From Malachius bipustulatus (Eukaryota > Arthropoda > Insecta > Coleoptera > Melyridae), in assembly GCA_910589415.1 (NCBI GenBank), contig OU342635.1, forward strand, positions 38,466,929 to 38,530,928: DNA of 64,000 bases, written 5' to 3'. Under the pieces are notes generated by a model. The model saw nothing but the letters and a program-made list of their open reading frames with translations. It was not told the origin of the DNA and did not search any database. Position 1 is the first letter of the stretch. Each line of letters opens with the position of its first letter. Both the position numbers and the translations under genes were made by a program. This document shows, piece after piece, positions 10,377-21,858 of this stretch.

Positions 10377-13156
10377 TAGATGTTTAGGGATTGATCTTTT
10401 GCTTAGAACAGAGATTTGTATTCTGCTTTGTGGGTTAATACGATGCCGTTCAAGTATCGGTTTTAGAATTTAGCCATTTTTACGTAAGGAAAAATTTATA
10501 TTAATAGTTTTAGTTTTAGCTTAATAAATTTCTTATAGAGAAAGACAAGACGAATATAATCATCGTCAGAAAAGTGACTTTATTACTTGCAAGTTCTTGT
10601 ACTCTTTCACAACCATCGTATAGCTACAGAGGGAGATAATATTGTTCCCTTAATTCATTACGAATTTTATTACAAATCATGAAGAGGGCTCAATCTTTCT
10701 TCATTCCCTTTTATCATATAGGTAAGTAGGTAACATTTTTCATTATAATATACAGATTTAGCTACTCTAGTATTTCAAATATGGATTTATCGAATCAACG
10801 CATTTGAAATTGTTCCACGTGAAAGGACCTGAAGTTGTATTCTCTGTTCTTTCTCCCGAATCTTTTGTACTTCGATGGATGAGTTATTGTTTAAGTTTCA
10901 ATCTTCTAGAAGGAAGAAAAACCTAAATAGAGAGTTCAGATGGATTGTTGGATATCGAAAAATGGTTACTGAGTCCTTGAATGATGTGGTCTCTAAAGAA
11001 TAGAACTATAACCTTCTTATAAATTCCATTCAAGTTGGCAGGTAAGTGAATTAGTTTCAAGTTGAAGTTTTCTTCTGCTACTGCCACCGAGGGAATATTT
11101 ATTTTGCTACTTTTTTTGGTTCATTTTTAGGACTGCTCGAGCAAACTAATTTATTTTATATACTTCATCGACCACTGGATACTCCATAAAAGGTTCTCAA
11201 CACAATAATAATTCTTGGTGAAATTTTATTTATAACAGCTCCACCCCTCCTGGAAAGTGGGCTCGATTACAACCAGCTCAGGAAATGTTTTTTTTTTAAT
11301 GCTCACATTATTATTCAAGGTTCATTAATATGAACTTAGGTTATTCACGAGAGGACTCAAAAATTTAGTCGGTTTCTTCGTGCCCATGCAAGATTATTAT
11401 TAATTTTGTCGAACAAGTTGTGACCTTAAAAGACCAAAGCACGCCAAGAAAAGTATTGGGTTTTTTTCCGAGATAATGAGGCTTTTTTAATAAACGGATT
11501 TTTGTGTTTTATTGTTTAGAAAATGGTTTTACGACCTTTTTCGAGTTGCTTCATGATTACGCATAGAGTTCAGCAACATATTTAAAAAATTCGTTTTAAC
11601 TTCTATTGAGAAATCCGAAAGAGAAAAAAGGACAGGTAGAAAAACCAGAACTCACATTTTCTCGTAAGAAGAACTACCCTTTGTTTGGATCTTTGAAATT
11701 AAATTAAATTTGAACTTTATAATTTTTCAAAAATATTCCCACGTCACAACTTTCGATTCGACAGGATAATTTTCCATTTTCACAAAGGTGTAGTATACAT
11801 TTTGAACGCTCAACCGCTCGATCCTGAAGATTTTCCTCAAGAGAAAGAACTAAAAAATTTCAAAAAACTTTTTTCGAAGTAAAATTGACTGTACCTACAG
11901 ATAGAGAGAGCTAGAGAAAAAAACATTTTTTATTTCAAGATAATTTCAAATTATTCTAAATTCTCCTATTTCATTCGGAAAAAAGGTACGGTTTTTCCAA
12001 GTTTTCCGGGTAAGTTCTGTAAATCATTTTCGAAAAGAGAAAGTATCTGAAGTCAAGGGCTAAAAAACTACCTCGTTTGATTTGATGGCCGAGAATAATT
12101 ATCCTTGAAATCACCTTCCCCATGGAAACTAACTGACTAATTTAAGCAACAAGGATGTGTTCGCACAAACCATTATTTCAACAAAATTTATAAATATTAA
12201 CATTTCTAAGTTTCTATGGAAAACAGCACTCACATACAATCTTACCCTTGATTAGTTTTACACGATCATGACACACCAGTAGAAGTGGCAGCAATATCAG
12301 TAAATAACAACAATTTCATCCCCTTGGTGCAACATTCACGATTCCTTTTACATTCTGGTTGCAGCAGCTTAGAGTGTAACCACGAACTAAGTACGTACAA
12401 TCCTCTGTGATATTATTATACCTACCGTAGTTTCCCGGACTCCTGTACAAATAACAAACATCAGTTTGAAGCAATAAAGTGCTATAGAAATTGCCGTTGG
12501 GTGGAAGTTGCAGCCTGGAATAACTCAAGTTAATGTTTCGACAGTTAACGGACCGACTTCACATAAAACTAAACCCTAAAATTCCCTTAATCCATATAAG
12601 TAACATATAGCGCTGGTAGGTGCAGTTCCCGTGAGTTCTTGCAAGTCAATGCACAAACTCTAGCGCAAGTATGCCCCGGGAACATTACCCACTGAGGATG
12701 TCCAGACAGGACTTTATGAAGACTATTAATCTCAGATGCAGGCGGTGTCTGCATGGAAAGGTCATATGCGGTTCAGTAGGAAGACATTGTTAGTCTGGAA
12801 GTGCCGGAAGGGTTATTGCAGGATACTTCATTACAATACATTGTTACTGATTTCTTGTTGATAAATTTATTATGAGATAAAGGTGGGTGATACTTTATAG
12901 ACAGTAGGAATTAATTAGTGAGAATGATTCTCCCTGAATGGGCCGCTTAAGTATGATTTTCAGAGCTAGTTTAGAATGATTTGATCTCAGGCGTTATAAG
13001 CTAAGTAGCAGTGACCATTCGAAAATTAATAGCTGTTAAATTGTGATGTAATTTACAGGAAATGTGTACTTTGTTGGTGCCAATAATTAGAAATGAATAA
13101 ATAATAATGGTGCGTCCATCATCGTTTGTATTTTTCCATAGGAAAAGTAATTAATA
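10377..13156. other. No supported gene
   Basis: Mostly AT-rich, unrecognised sequence. One Cys-containing ORF on minus (12316-12528) has an acceptor-like TTATTCCAG near its start and an NITEDC/CC pattern, but matches nothing recognised. Somewhat GC-richer sequence at 12600-12850 has no coherent frame. Confidence 0.4.
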
Positions 13157-13590
13157 TACAGGGCTGACCCTGTAATAAAAATGGTGTTTGTAGCTCAAAA
13201 TTGGAACGAGTGGTTTATGAGTTATAAACAAATGAAAATCGCAATTTGCCATTTTCAAAGCAGCTTAGGTCGAAAACGGGTCAAGATAGACGAAAACGGC
13301 TTACATGTTTCACGTAGTATCTTATGGTGCTGATGAAATTTGTATACAAAGTGATGAAAAATCAGCGATTTTCAAAAAAAAATTATAAAAAATATTTTTT
13401 TTTGTAAGTACTCTAGCTAAGTATATAAAAAGTTAGGATAGGGACATGTAAGCCGTTTTCCGATATCTTCACCCGTTTTCAAGCTAAGCTGCTTTGAAAA
13501 TGGAAAATTGCAATTTTCATTTGTTTATAACTCATTAATTGGTCGTTACAAATTTGAACTGTTAACATTTTTATTACTTTTTCCAGGCAA
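13157..13590. mobile_element. Foldback MITE of the TACAGGG type
   Basis: Two arms of roughly 135 bp (13172-13308 and 13444-13577) are inverted copies of each other, for example CGAAAACGGCTTACATGT against ACATGTAAGCCGTTTTCC. The loop is AT-rich. The left end reads TACAGGG-CTGA-CCCTGTA, two MITE termini back to back, so it may be an older end-to-end insertion. There is no coding capacity. Confidence 0.7.
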
Positions 13591-13608
13591 TTTGAAAATG
13601 CAATAATA

Positions 13609-13795
13609 TACAGGATGTCCCATTTAAAATAAGAAAGTTGATTGCAACTTCCGGTATAACCGGAAATGGTGAGGGGTTGTAAATATTTTAGTTTAGCTCG
13701 TCAAAATTGAAATCATAAATGTACAAACTTTTAGACCTCTACTCCTAACACTTCTCCATATAAAAATGCCCTAAGATTCTCGCGCCTCACCCTGT
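13609..13795. mobile_element. Short MITE, TACAGG...CCTGTA, TA target
   Basis: A 187-bp sequence starts TACAGGATG, ends CACCCTGTA, and is flanked by TA on both sides (13607-13608 and 13796-13797). It has an internal CCGGTATAACCGG palindrome and no ORF. The ends and target fit Tc1/mariner-type MITEs. Confidence 0.55.
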
Positions 13796-13798
13796 ATA

Positions 13799-15148
13799 GC
13801 CAATTTTGGGTGAATGGGAATATATCCAAAGTCAACCTGCGATTGGAGAATCATATTTTTATCTTATTGAATAATTCATTGAATATGCAAACATGACGGT
13901 ATATGATGCGTGAAATAAAACCTTATCCAAGTCTACACCTGATTAATATGCATTTTATGCATTTGCAGCTTATGCATTTCCATGTAAATCAAAGGATGTG
14001 CTGCATCCTGATTTTTCAGGCAACTCTTTAATAACCATTTCCCGTCAGTTCCTGATTTCAGATAATCCACTTTCCGATCAGTATCGATGCCGTATGAATT
14101 TTATCGACATTTCATCAGTTTATCCATCCCGTAGAGATGCATCAGCGAGTTTTCAGGCAGTTTTCAGGGCGCCTTTTTTCAACGTGTTTTCAGCATACTC
14201 GATCAACCATAAACAAGTTAATGTCGTGTCGAGTTGGTCGTTCTATCATCGATGACCGTAACAACATTAAATTTTTAACAAAGTTAATGCGTTCCATACA
14301 GAATTAAATTGCTTGTCCCCCGAGAAGATGCTGTGACGTGAATGATGTCTATTAAATATCAACAGTTCCATGTTGTTTTTATTTTCTCAGTAAATTATTG
14401 AAATTGTCAGAAATAGCTGGATTTGGCTCATTGCCTTTGCACGTTTCGAATTCAATAAATATCAGATCAATTAGCCGCTTGAAGTATTTCTGTCCAGTAT
14501 TTTACTCAAATTTCTATTTAAATTTATTTTATTTCTATATACAGGATAAACTGTTCGACAATGTGCTTGGATAAATTATTTTGCTAGAATTTCAAAGCAA
14601 TACGTGTAATATTTATCATTAATTATGGACAGAATTTATACCAAGTAAGGATTGAGAATATCAATTTTGATCCCTTTTTTATCATGACAAAGATTGTTAT
14701 GTCAACCGAAACATTTTCAAAATGTTGTTGCATGTGACTTTACGAAGTTGCTATTTGACTGAACAGTTAGGTATATTGTTTGTAATTTTGAGGAAAATTG
14801 GCACTAAACAATGATCTTACTAACTCGATCCGCTGTTTTGGTAGAAATACCATCACCCACGAAAAAAAACTTGCTGAATGAATATTTTTACGGCTTTTCA
14901 AAAAAATGGATTTTAAAATTTAACAAAACAAAGAAATTTGGTAAAATTTAACAATTTTGCCCTTTTTACTATGCACGCCACTGGCTAACTTTATTTAAAC
15001 TTTAAAAGAGTCGGGTATTATGAACATATAATTCAACACCGTCGAATAATAACCTTCATAATTCATCCAAGAAGCTAATAATTGGAATAGTATTCGAAGA
15101 CAATTCACACGAGTGTGAAATTTCTTTTCCGCACGTGCTTCGCACAGT
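13799..15148. other. No supported gene
   Basis: AT-rich. The ORF at 13998-14255 on + is Ser/Phe-rich with no domain. Nothing else was recognised. Confidence 0.45.
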
Positions 15149-16064
15149 ACTTTTCCTACGACCACAATTTAACAGATTAATTATTTAAGAAATTTAACAC
15201 ATAAATTATTTTTTCTGACAATGCTCTGCTTTTATGACCTTTTCTCCAATTTATGAAATGTTTATAAGCAGATTCGTATTTTTCTCTCGAAACTACAGGT
15301 AGCAAATTCAAAGAACACAAACCTGCTTGTTTTCTGACTTCAGGTGGTGTATTTTCTGCTTCAGATTCAGAGGAATTACAATCCATTATAATGATAGGTA
15401 CCTAACTAAAGTTTATTTTTTCAGACTACCTACCTAGGTAGGTATTATTTTCAATTCTACCAATGACTTTTTATTATTACTATTATATACTGTAAAATCA
15501 TTGAATTCTACCGACAATATTATTATTATTTATTATTAGACTCCGTATAAACTAAAAATAAGTGACGTGAGCGTGGAGACGTGGTAGATAATAACAATGA
15601 TTTAAGAGAGGTTAGTATATGCCACTTCTACACAACGCAGGCGCTGTGCGTCGTCGATGGAAGTTAGTAGAGGTGTGCGAGTTATTTTCACGATCACGTT
15701 CGTGAATTTGATTTGAACGCTACGAATGCTGTTATTAGCGATCAACTCGTAAATTTTAATAATTACTGCCACAAGAGAATAATGAGTATATTTTATAGTG
15801 TTGTCGGGTTCTATGTTATCCCATTTTTGTTTATTTTATTACCATGAAGCTTTAAATGAATAGTTATTCCATTAACAATAAGTAACAGTTGAGTTCTCAG
15901 TTACCGCCCATCACTATTGTTTACATTAAAACTGTACGGAAACGATTTTTGGCTATGCGTTATGTCACTTTGTCGCACAGTTTTGGATACGTGAGAAATC
16001 TGCTAGTTTGCGCACGAAAAACGATGCGCAAAGTAGTGTTTTGTATAGTGGTCGTAGGAAAAGT
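15149..16064. mobile_element. Candidate TE remnant bounded by 17-bp inverted repeats
   Basis: ACTTTTCCTACGACCAC at 15149-15165 is an exact inverted copy of GTGGTCGTAGGAAAAGT at 16048-16064. Both are next to CGCAC/GCGCA-rich sequence. The interval contains the Crypton-like ORF at 15177-15386. Cryptons themselves lack inverted ends, so the repeats could belong to a different element, or to two facing copies of the same 3' region. Confidence 0.35.
15177..15386 (-). pseudogene. Fragment of Crypton-like tyrosine recombinase, N-terminal domain
   Basis: The 69-codon frame begins with an acidic Ser/Glu-rich segment and PPEV. It then shows LLPVVSREKYESAYKHFINW followed by a basic stretch and SEKIIYVLNFLN. 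From memory, this is the pattern of the SAM-like N-terminal DNA-binding domain of insect Crypton or phage-integrase-like proteins (LLP.KS...Y...Y..F..W....T.S.....F.). It stops at TAA right where the next helices would follow. The catalytic domain with the R-H-R-Y residues is absent from the neighbourhood, so it is a truncated relic or a single exon. The identification rests on motif resemblance only. Confidence 0.45.
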
Positions 16065-17420
16065 CATTTATCTACTCCCTTGTATGAAAGTTGACAATTA
16101 CAAAGCTACTTGCATAGCCTGAAGTGGGCCTTTGCACATAACTTCGGTGTAATGAGAATCAAAGCAGTGTTGTACAGTATGGTCTTATAAACCACCAGAG
16201 TCAAAAATGGCGGCTATGGTAGGACAATAATTATTAAGTAGGTATTATAGGTATACTCAATAAATCAAATAATGCCAACTTAATCTCATGAAAGAAAAGT
16301 TATAAAACTCACAAACCTGTTATTATCGAATTGAGTGGCAGACGCAATTTTATGTATTTGTTTAATAATTTCCATTAAATTGCATCATGTTTCCTGAAAT
16401 TTATCAAAATTCCAAACATAAATCATAGTTATTAACCAAGTTATGTTTTTTATTTATTATTTATTGATATTGATTGACATTGATAATTCTATAATTTATT
16501 TAACGTTTCTTGTTAAACAAAATATTCGATTACAAAACATCGGGAAGGTCTATAATACCAATTGATATTTTTTTTGAACGCGATGTAAAATGCCATTTTA
16601 GAACATCTAATAGATACTTTTTGTTGTTCATACATTCACAGTTTTACTCTTTTATTTGTTCAGTGCGTCATATTATTGGTTTGAAGAACGGATGTGTTGT
16701 GTTCGCCATATCCAAACACCTTCTTGCAGTCTCAGCTGATTTTTGGATGGTAGGTATTATAGTACTTCCTGATATTCGCAGATTGAAAAAGTACATAGAA
16801 AACAACTCATTTAATAGCACAAACTGAATTTAAATAGAAAATACTTTACCCCAGGAGTCAAGAGAAAGATTATTAGTAAATTTTCTTATTCAGATATTCC
16901 GATTACTTAGTAAGTCTAAAATGAAAAGTTAGGTGCTAGTAAGTAAAGTGAGTTAGTGCGTCTGGCGTCAAAAAATCATTCGTCCCTGTATGCTATCAGT
17001 AGTAGATAAAGTATAGTACAATATCTCGAGTTGAAAGAATTTCTCACTTGCATAAAATGCCACTTTCAACTCTTGTTATGTAATATATTATTTATCTAAA
17101 GCGTTTTACTTTACGATATTGAAGAGTTTCTTGACTCTAAGGGCATCAACTTCGATTTTGTTTGATTGTTTTGTATATTTTGTGTTAATTGTATTTGTAT
17201 TTTGATGTGTTTTCGAAATTGTCCTTCATACTTGACATGTGTAAAACTTTGTGTAGTTGCGAACACTAAATATATGTTTACTTTATCTCAATTATTATAT
17301 ATTATAACGAGACTGCTCTGGAAAAAGTCTAGTAATTGCTTCTTTAACCTTCAACATTCTAGTCCACGATTTGCTTATTTGTTTACATTCTCTTTTTTTA
17401 TACTGAGTTAGTCAATGACA
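16065..17420. other. No supported gene
   Basis: AT-rich sequence. ORFs at 16510-16827 and 17166-17411 on + are hydrophobic low-complexity translations without domains. Confidence 0.45.
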
Positions 17421-17837
17421 TGTTCGCGACAGTTCCAGTCACATGTCATGTGACACATCGACAGACAGACGTTAGTTCTATGGATTTCTGGAGTGGGCTC
17501 GCCGAACAATCTGACATTTCCAGAATCGACGGCCGGTGCAAGGTTCGAGAAAGTACCTACTGTTTCGCTGCCCGTCGGGGGAGCCCACTAAGAGCTGCCT
17601 CGCGGTTGCGTAAAACAGTTTAGTTTGGACATAGAGTGAAGTGAAGACAGAGCAGTAACTAGTGGAAGCTAAACAGAGCAGTAGTGAAGTGTGAAGTAAG
17701 GGAGCCAGTAGTGATAGTTAGTACAAGTAGTAATCAACTGTGTGTGTTTATTAGAATTAGAGGTTATAATTTGGATTAGTCAATGAAGATTTGCAAGACT
17801 TTTAAGTGGTGGATTTATTATTGAGAAACCCGTAACA
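17421..17837 (+). mobile_element. Probable solo LTR or LTR fragment
   Basis: The sequence begins TGTTCGCGAC and ends ACCCGTAACA, giving TGTT...AACA ends. It is clearly GC-richer than its surroundings in the middle. It has the purine-rich repeats common downstream of an LTR start site (AGTGAAGTGAAGAC, AGTAGTGAAGTGTGAAG), and its end resembles gypsy/BEL LTR termini. No matching target duplication was found, so the left boundary is uncertain. No internal gag-pol is adjacent. Confidence 0.4.
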
Positions 17838-20169
17838 ATATCTTCTCAATTCCTTTCCAGCATCTAAACTCAATTTAACTTCCCCTATAACTTCCCCTTA
17901 TTATTGAAACACCTAGTATGTTCTGAAATTTCTATTTTAGCATCGGGATTTCTATAACGAAGAAAACCTGTTATTTGAAATGGTATTTCATAGGAAAGTA
18001 CGAGCTGAAATCCTTTATTGAAATTGATTGTTACCTCGGCTTGCAGGCGCTTAATTTCATCCCTGAATAGCGAAAAATGTTGTATTACTTTATTCAGGTT
18101 TCTTCTATAAACTAATCTGTTTTTAAAGAACAGTTTTTTCTATGACTAAACAAAAACATAAAACAAGGTGGGGTATTGTTTTATACTTAATTAGTCTGCA
18201 ACAGCGTAGTATTCGGTATCTTTAGGTTTAAAACACAAACTACTCCGAATCAATACTGCCTATTGACTTTTTCATCCGTGATTACAAATTATGTACCCAT
18301 GACAGAGACATAATAGTATGTGGGTCATTCACGAAAGGGTAGCCGGTAAACGTATCCCGGAAAATAATTGGAATTTCATGCCAAAAACTTACTGGAATTT
18401 GATTCCAAAAATTTTTCAGTGATTTGTTTTGACTAATGATCTTTCTACAATATATTAAGAATTCTAGTATAGAACTACCGGTTATAAAGGAAATGGCCAC
18501 CATCTTTCTTAAGTAGATCATCTCTGACATCCTGAACAAAGCATATGCTCCGTGTCAGCTGACTTTTCTGTTTGGACCCGGCGACAATTTCTGTTGTGTT
18601 CGGTCGCGCGTGTGTTGACGCTACATATTTGGTCAAACAACTCCAGCAGAAGAAAATGAATCAGTAGGGTGCGTGGCTGAAAATTTGGTTGCGTATTTGG
18701 TTGCAACTTTGTTGAATAGGCTTCAAGATGGTTTTGACGCCGTGGCGCTGCAGGAGTGGAATCATCGATTGTACCCACTGAACCGCTGGTAATGTCTCTC
18801 GGAGTTGTGGACGAAACGTTCGGATCAAATCTTCAAGAATCACAGCAAAACATCCCCGAATGATTTTATGTTTTAGTAGCCAGCGTCTAAAGCCCTCTAA
18901 TATCAATTATTGCCTGTATAGAAATTTCTCTGTTTATTCGCAATAACATTGTAGCTGTTACATTTACAAACAAGTTGTAAAAGTTACGGCAACATTAAAT
19001 CTTTACATCGATATTTAATGGACTACTAGGTTGAAGGTTAGTATTATTATTTTATACTCTCCTTAACGATTCAAGCTTGTTGACTTGATTTTCAATTAGT
19101 TCTGAGCCACTTAAATATTTTCCGAATAGCCAGAGCTGAAAAAGTAAAGAACATTTACATTGTCCATTCAACTTGCTTAAAATGAATATCCATCACTTTG
19201 ACTGACTCTTTATGTATATGTAGTTTCATAGGCTCGAAACGATGTAACCGTGTACAATAGTATTGTGTGGCTTGAACAAATAATATTGTTCTAGTGGAAT
19301 TTTGCTCCATAAATTGTTAACTCCTAATTAATAACAATCTTTTGTTCCCGGTCGAATTCATTGTCCACCTGTTGACTTTAATAAATTGACGTAATTAATT
19401 ATCGACATTTCGCTACGAAACGGAATGATGTCATGCAAACACAACATTCGCTACAGGTAAACCAATTCCACATTAATTTATTTAGGAAATTTAGTCCAGG
19501 GAAAAATAAATGCGGTAGTATGAAGCAGGATATGCTATAATTAGGATATTTTTCAAAGCATACCAGGAAGTTGAGATACTTGATTCTTTTAAGAAAAGAA
19601 AATATATTCTTATTACAATCGAGCATTACGCATTATACGCATTAGGTAACTCGAATTTAGTTACCGAGTATAATTGCTCTGGAAGCAGCTATCCTCACCC
19701 TTTCAATTTTTTTATACTTTTAATCTTGAAAGACCAATACACTAATATAAATTCACATCTAAGACATCAACGCAAAATTTTTATGAATCAGGCTTGGACC
19801 AAAGTATAGATAATAAATACTCCAAGAATCAGGCAACTTTGAAACAACTTTCCTCAGTTGGAACGTTTCATTTCACATTTAAAAAAAAATCAGTATGTTT
19901 GCTTATGTTATTTGGTTATTTAATTCCTTATTCCTGTCCTAGTTAAATTTAATCCGATAATTTAACTCATGTATTAAAAATGACATAAGGAATAGTGTTT
20001 TTGTCACTTTGACATCGGATAAAGTTAGCCCTAACTTTGCATCTGGATAAAATGTAAGCTAGCTTTTTAGACGCAAAATCAAGTAAGTAGTTACCAAGGT
20101 GATATTAATTGACAAATTAACAAACGTCATTTATTAATAAATTTTGTTATTCGTTAAATTATCTCCCTA
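17838..20169. other. No supported gene; one weak TE-like ORF
   Basis: Mostly AT-rich. On minus at 18661-18906 there is an ORF starting FRRWLLKHKI with a downstream LP. It faintly resembles the N-terminal region of some THAP/KDZ-associated transposon proteins, but the frame is lost quickly and the match is too weak to call. Nothing else was recognised. Confidence 0.4.
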
Positions 20170-20394
20170 AATTACACACGAGCTTATATTTTTTATCCGG
20201 ATAAAGATGCACTTTTAAACTCAAATTTGTTTTTTCTTTGGCAATTCAACTCGTCAAATTGTCAGATAAAACGACTCGTCCTTCGGACTCGTCGTTTTAT
20301 CAGATAATTTGACTCGTTAAATTGCCAATAAAAAACAAATTTTCGTTAAAACTGCATCTTTATCCGGATAAAAAATAAGCTCTCGTGTAATTAC
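20170..20394. mobile_element. Foldback MITE of about 225 bp
   Basis: Arms of about 110 bp mirror each other: TTATCCGGATAAAGATGC on the left against GCATCTTTATCCGGATAA on the right, with outer ends ATTACACACGAG and CTCTCGTGTAAT. The centre is an ACGACTCGTC repeat. Related pieces (CATCTGGATAAAATGTAAGCT) occur just upstream at about 20040, suggesting an older neighbour copy. It is non-coding. Confidence 0.65.
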
Positions 20395-20994
20395 CCCCGA
20401 TAAATGCATGTATGGATTCGTAAACATATAGCTAGAACCAACAACCATGATGTGAAATACCATTTTCCTGCGTGATAGTTTGAAACCGCACATAAACGGG
20501 GACACCAGAAGACTTTTTATAAAGCTCGGGACCTTATGAGCCGCTTCTGAAGTTTTAATACCAGTATGCATTCCGCACATGCAAAACGACCACATAATAA
20601 AAATGAAGTACTTTTGAAGCGCTTCGAGCCCATCTCAAATGCCTTTGATATTGCACTCTTCTAGGATTAAAGTTCTTTGACCACTATAAATTTCACAGTA
20701 GACGAATAAATTTCATATGGCGCAATTTGTAATATTAAAAGCTTCAGTAGTAAAACGTGAGGAGCTTTAAGTATAATATGGCACTTTTTTCTATCAGGTA
20801 AGTTGAATAATCACGTACGAACCACAAAATAGATTACTGAGGCGAGCTTTTTATAATATAAGTTCTGGATGTGATGTCGTTTATCTATTGATCGCAGGAC
20901 ATTGAACCATGTTAGTAAAAGCTGCACACGATCGGGATAAATCAGGATCTATTATTTTTATTATCTCTTCTTGCTTCTTGCAACTCTTGATTTA
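20395..20994. other. No supported gene
   Basis: The ORF at 20317-20595 on minus overlaps the MITE arm and is not coding. Nothing else was seen. Confidence 0.45.
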
Positions 20995-21858
20995 TACAGT
21001 GTGACCCATTTGTTCTTGAAACACCCTGTAGAATCTTAATTTATGGTGCGATTTTAAAGAAATTTCTTTTAAATCATAGAGCTTAATAAACTATATTTTG
21101 GGAGCAAAAAGCATCTCATTCCTACAAAATCCAAGGCCTACTAGATCAGTGTTTACTTGTAAAATCTCAAAAATTCATATTAGCGATTTTTTTAGAAAAA
21201 AACTGTGCACGCTACTGGATTCACCAGCCCTTAAAACGGTACTGTACTAAATTTTATTGGAAATGTCAGAGTAATAAGGATCTTGCAGTTATTTTAGAAA
21301 TTCATAATAGAACTCCGAATGTTCATTAATTTATCCGAAAAGGTCAAGAGAGACAAAATAGAAATTGTACGTCTAGTTGGTGATAATGTAGGTACTTTAA
21401 TTTTTTAATTATAATTTTTTATTTATTTTTTTTTTTAATTTTTTTTTTATTATTTTTTTCACTTTTTTTACTTTTTTTAATTTTAATTTTACTTATGATA
21501 GCTTTTGACCTTTTTCAAATTAATTTATGAAAATTCGGAGTATTATTATGAATTTCCAAAATAACTACAAGATCCTTTTTACTCTGACATTTTCAATAAA
21601 ATTTAGTACAGTACCGTTTTGAGGGCTGGTGAATCCCGTGGCGTGCCCAGTTTTTTCCTAAAAAAATCGCTAATATGAATTTTTGAGATTTTACAAGTAA
21701 ACACTGATCTAGTAGGCCCTGGATTTTGTAGGAATGAGACGCTTTTTGCTCCCAAAATATAGTTTATCAAGCTCTATGATTTAAAAGAATTTTCTTTAAA
21801 ATCGCACCATAAATTAAGATTCTACAGGGTGTTTCAAGAACAAATGGGTCACACTGTA
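20995..21858. mobile_element. Foldback MITE, family A, copy 1
   Basis: Starts TACAGTGTGACCC and ends GGGTCACACTGTA, flanked by TA (20993-20994 and 21859-21860). Two long arms (about 20995-21370 and 21500-21858) are inverted copies joined by a T/A-rich loop. Internal landmarks present in both arms are GGAGCAAAAAGC, CACTGATCTAGTAGGCC and AATAAAATTTAGTACAGTACC. It shares its full architecture with 33558-34524. There is no transposase; the TA target and ACAGTG ends suggest mobilisation by a Tc1/mariner-type enzyme. Confidence 0.85.

Noticed and set aside
12316..12528. Cys-containing ORF on minus
   Set aside because: An acceptor-like site is present but no partner exon, poly(A) signal or recognised fold.
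13325..13370. CTGATGA ... GATGAAAA near 13330
   Set aside because: It is part of a MITE arm; the GAAA is in the wrong context and no helix I forms.
18518..18906. Overlapping ORFs on minus with FRRWLLKHKI
   Set aside because: Only a faint resemblance to THAP/KDZ-associated transposon proteins and the frame is lost quickly.
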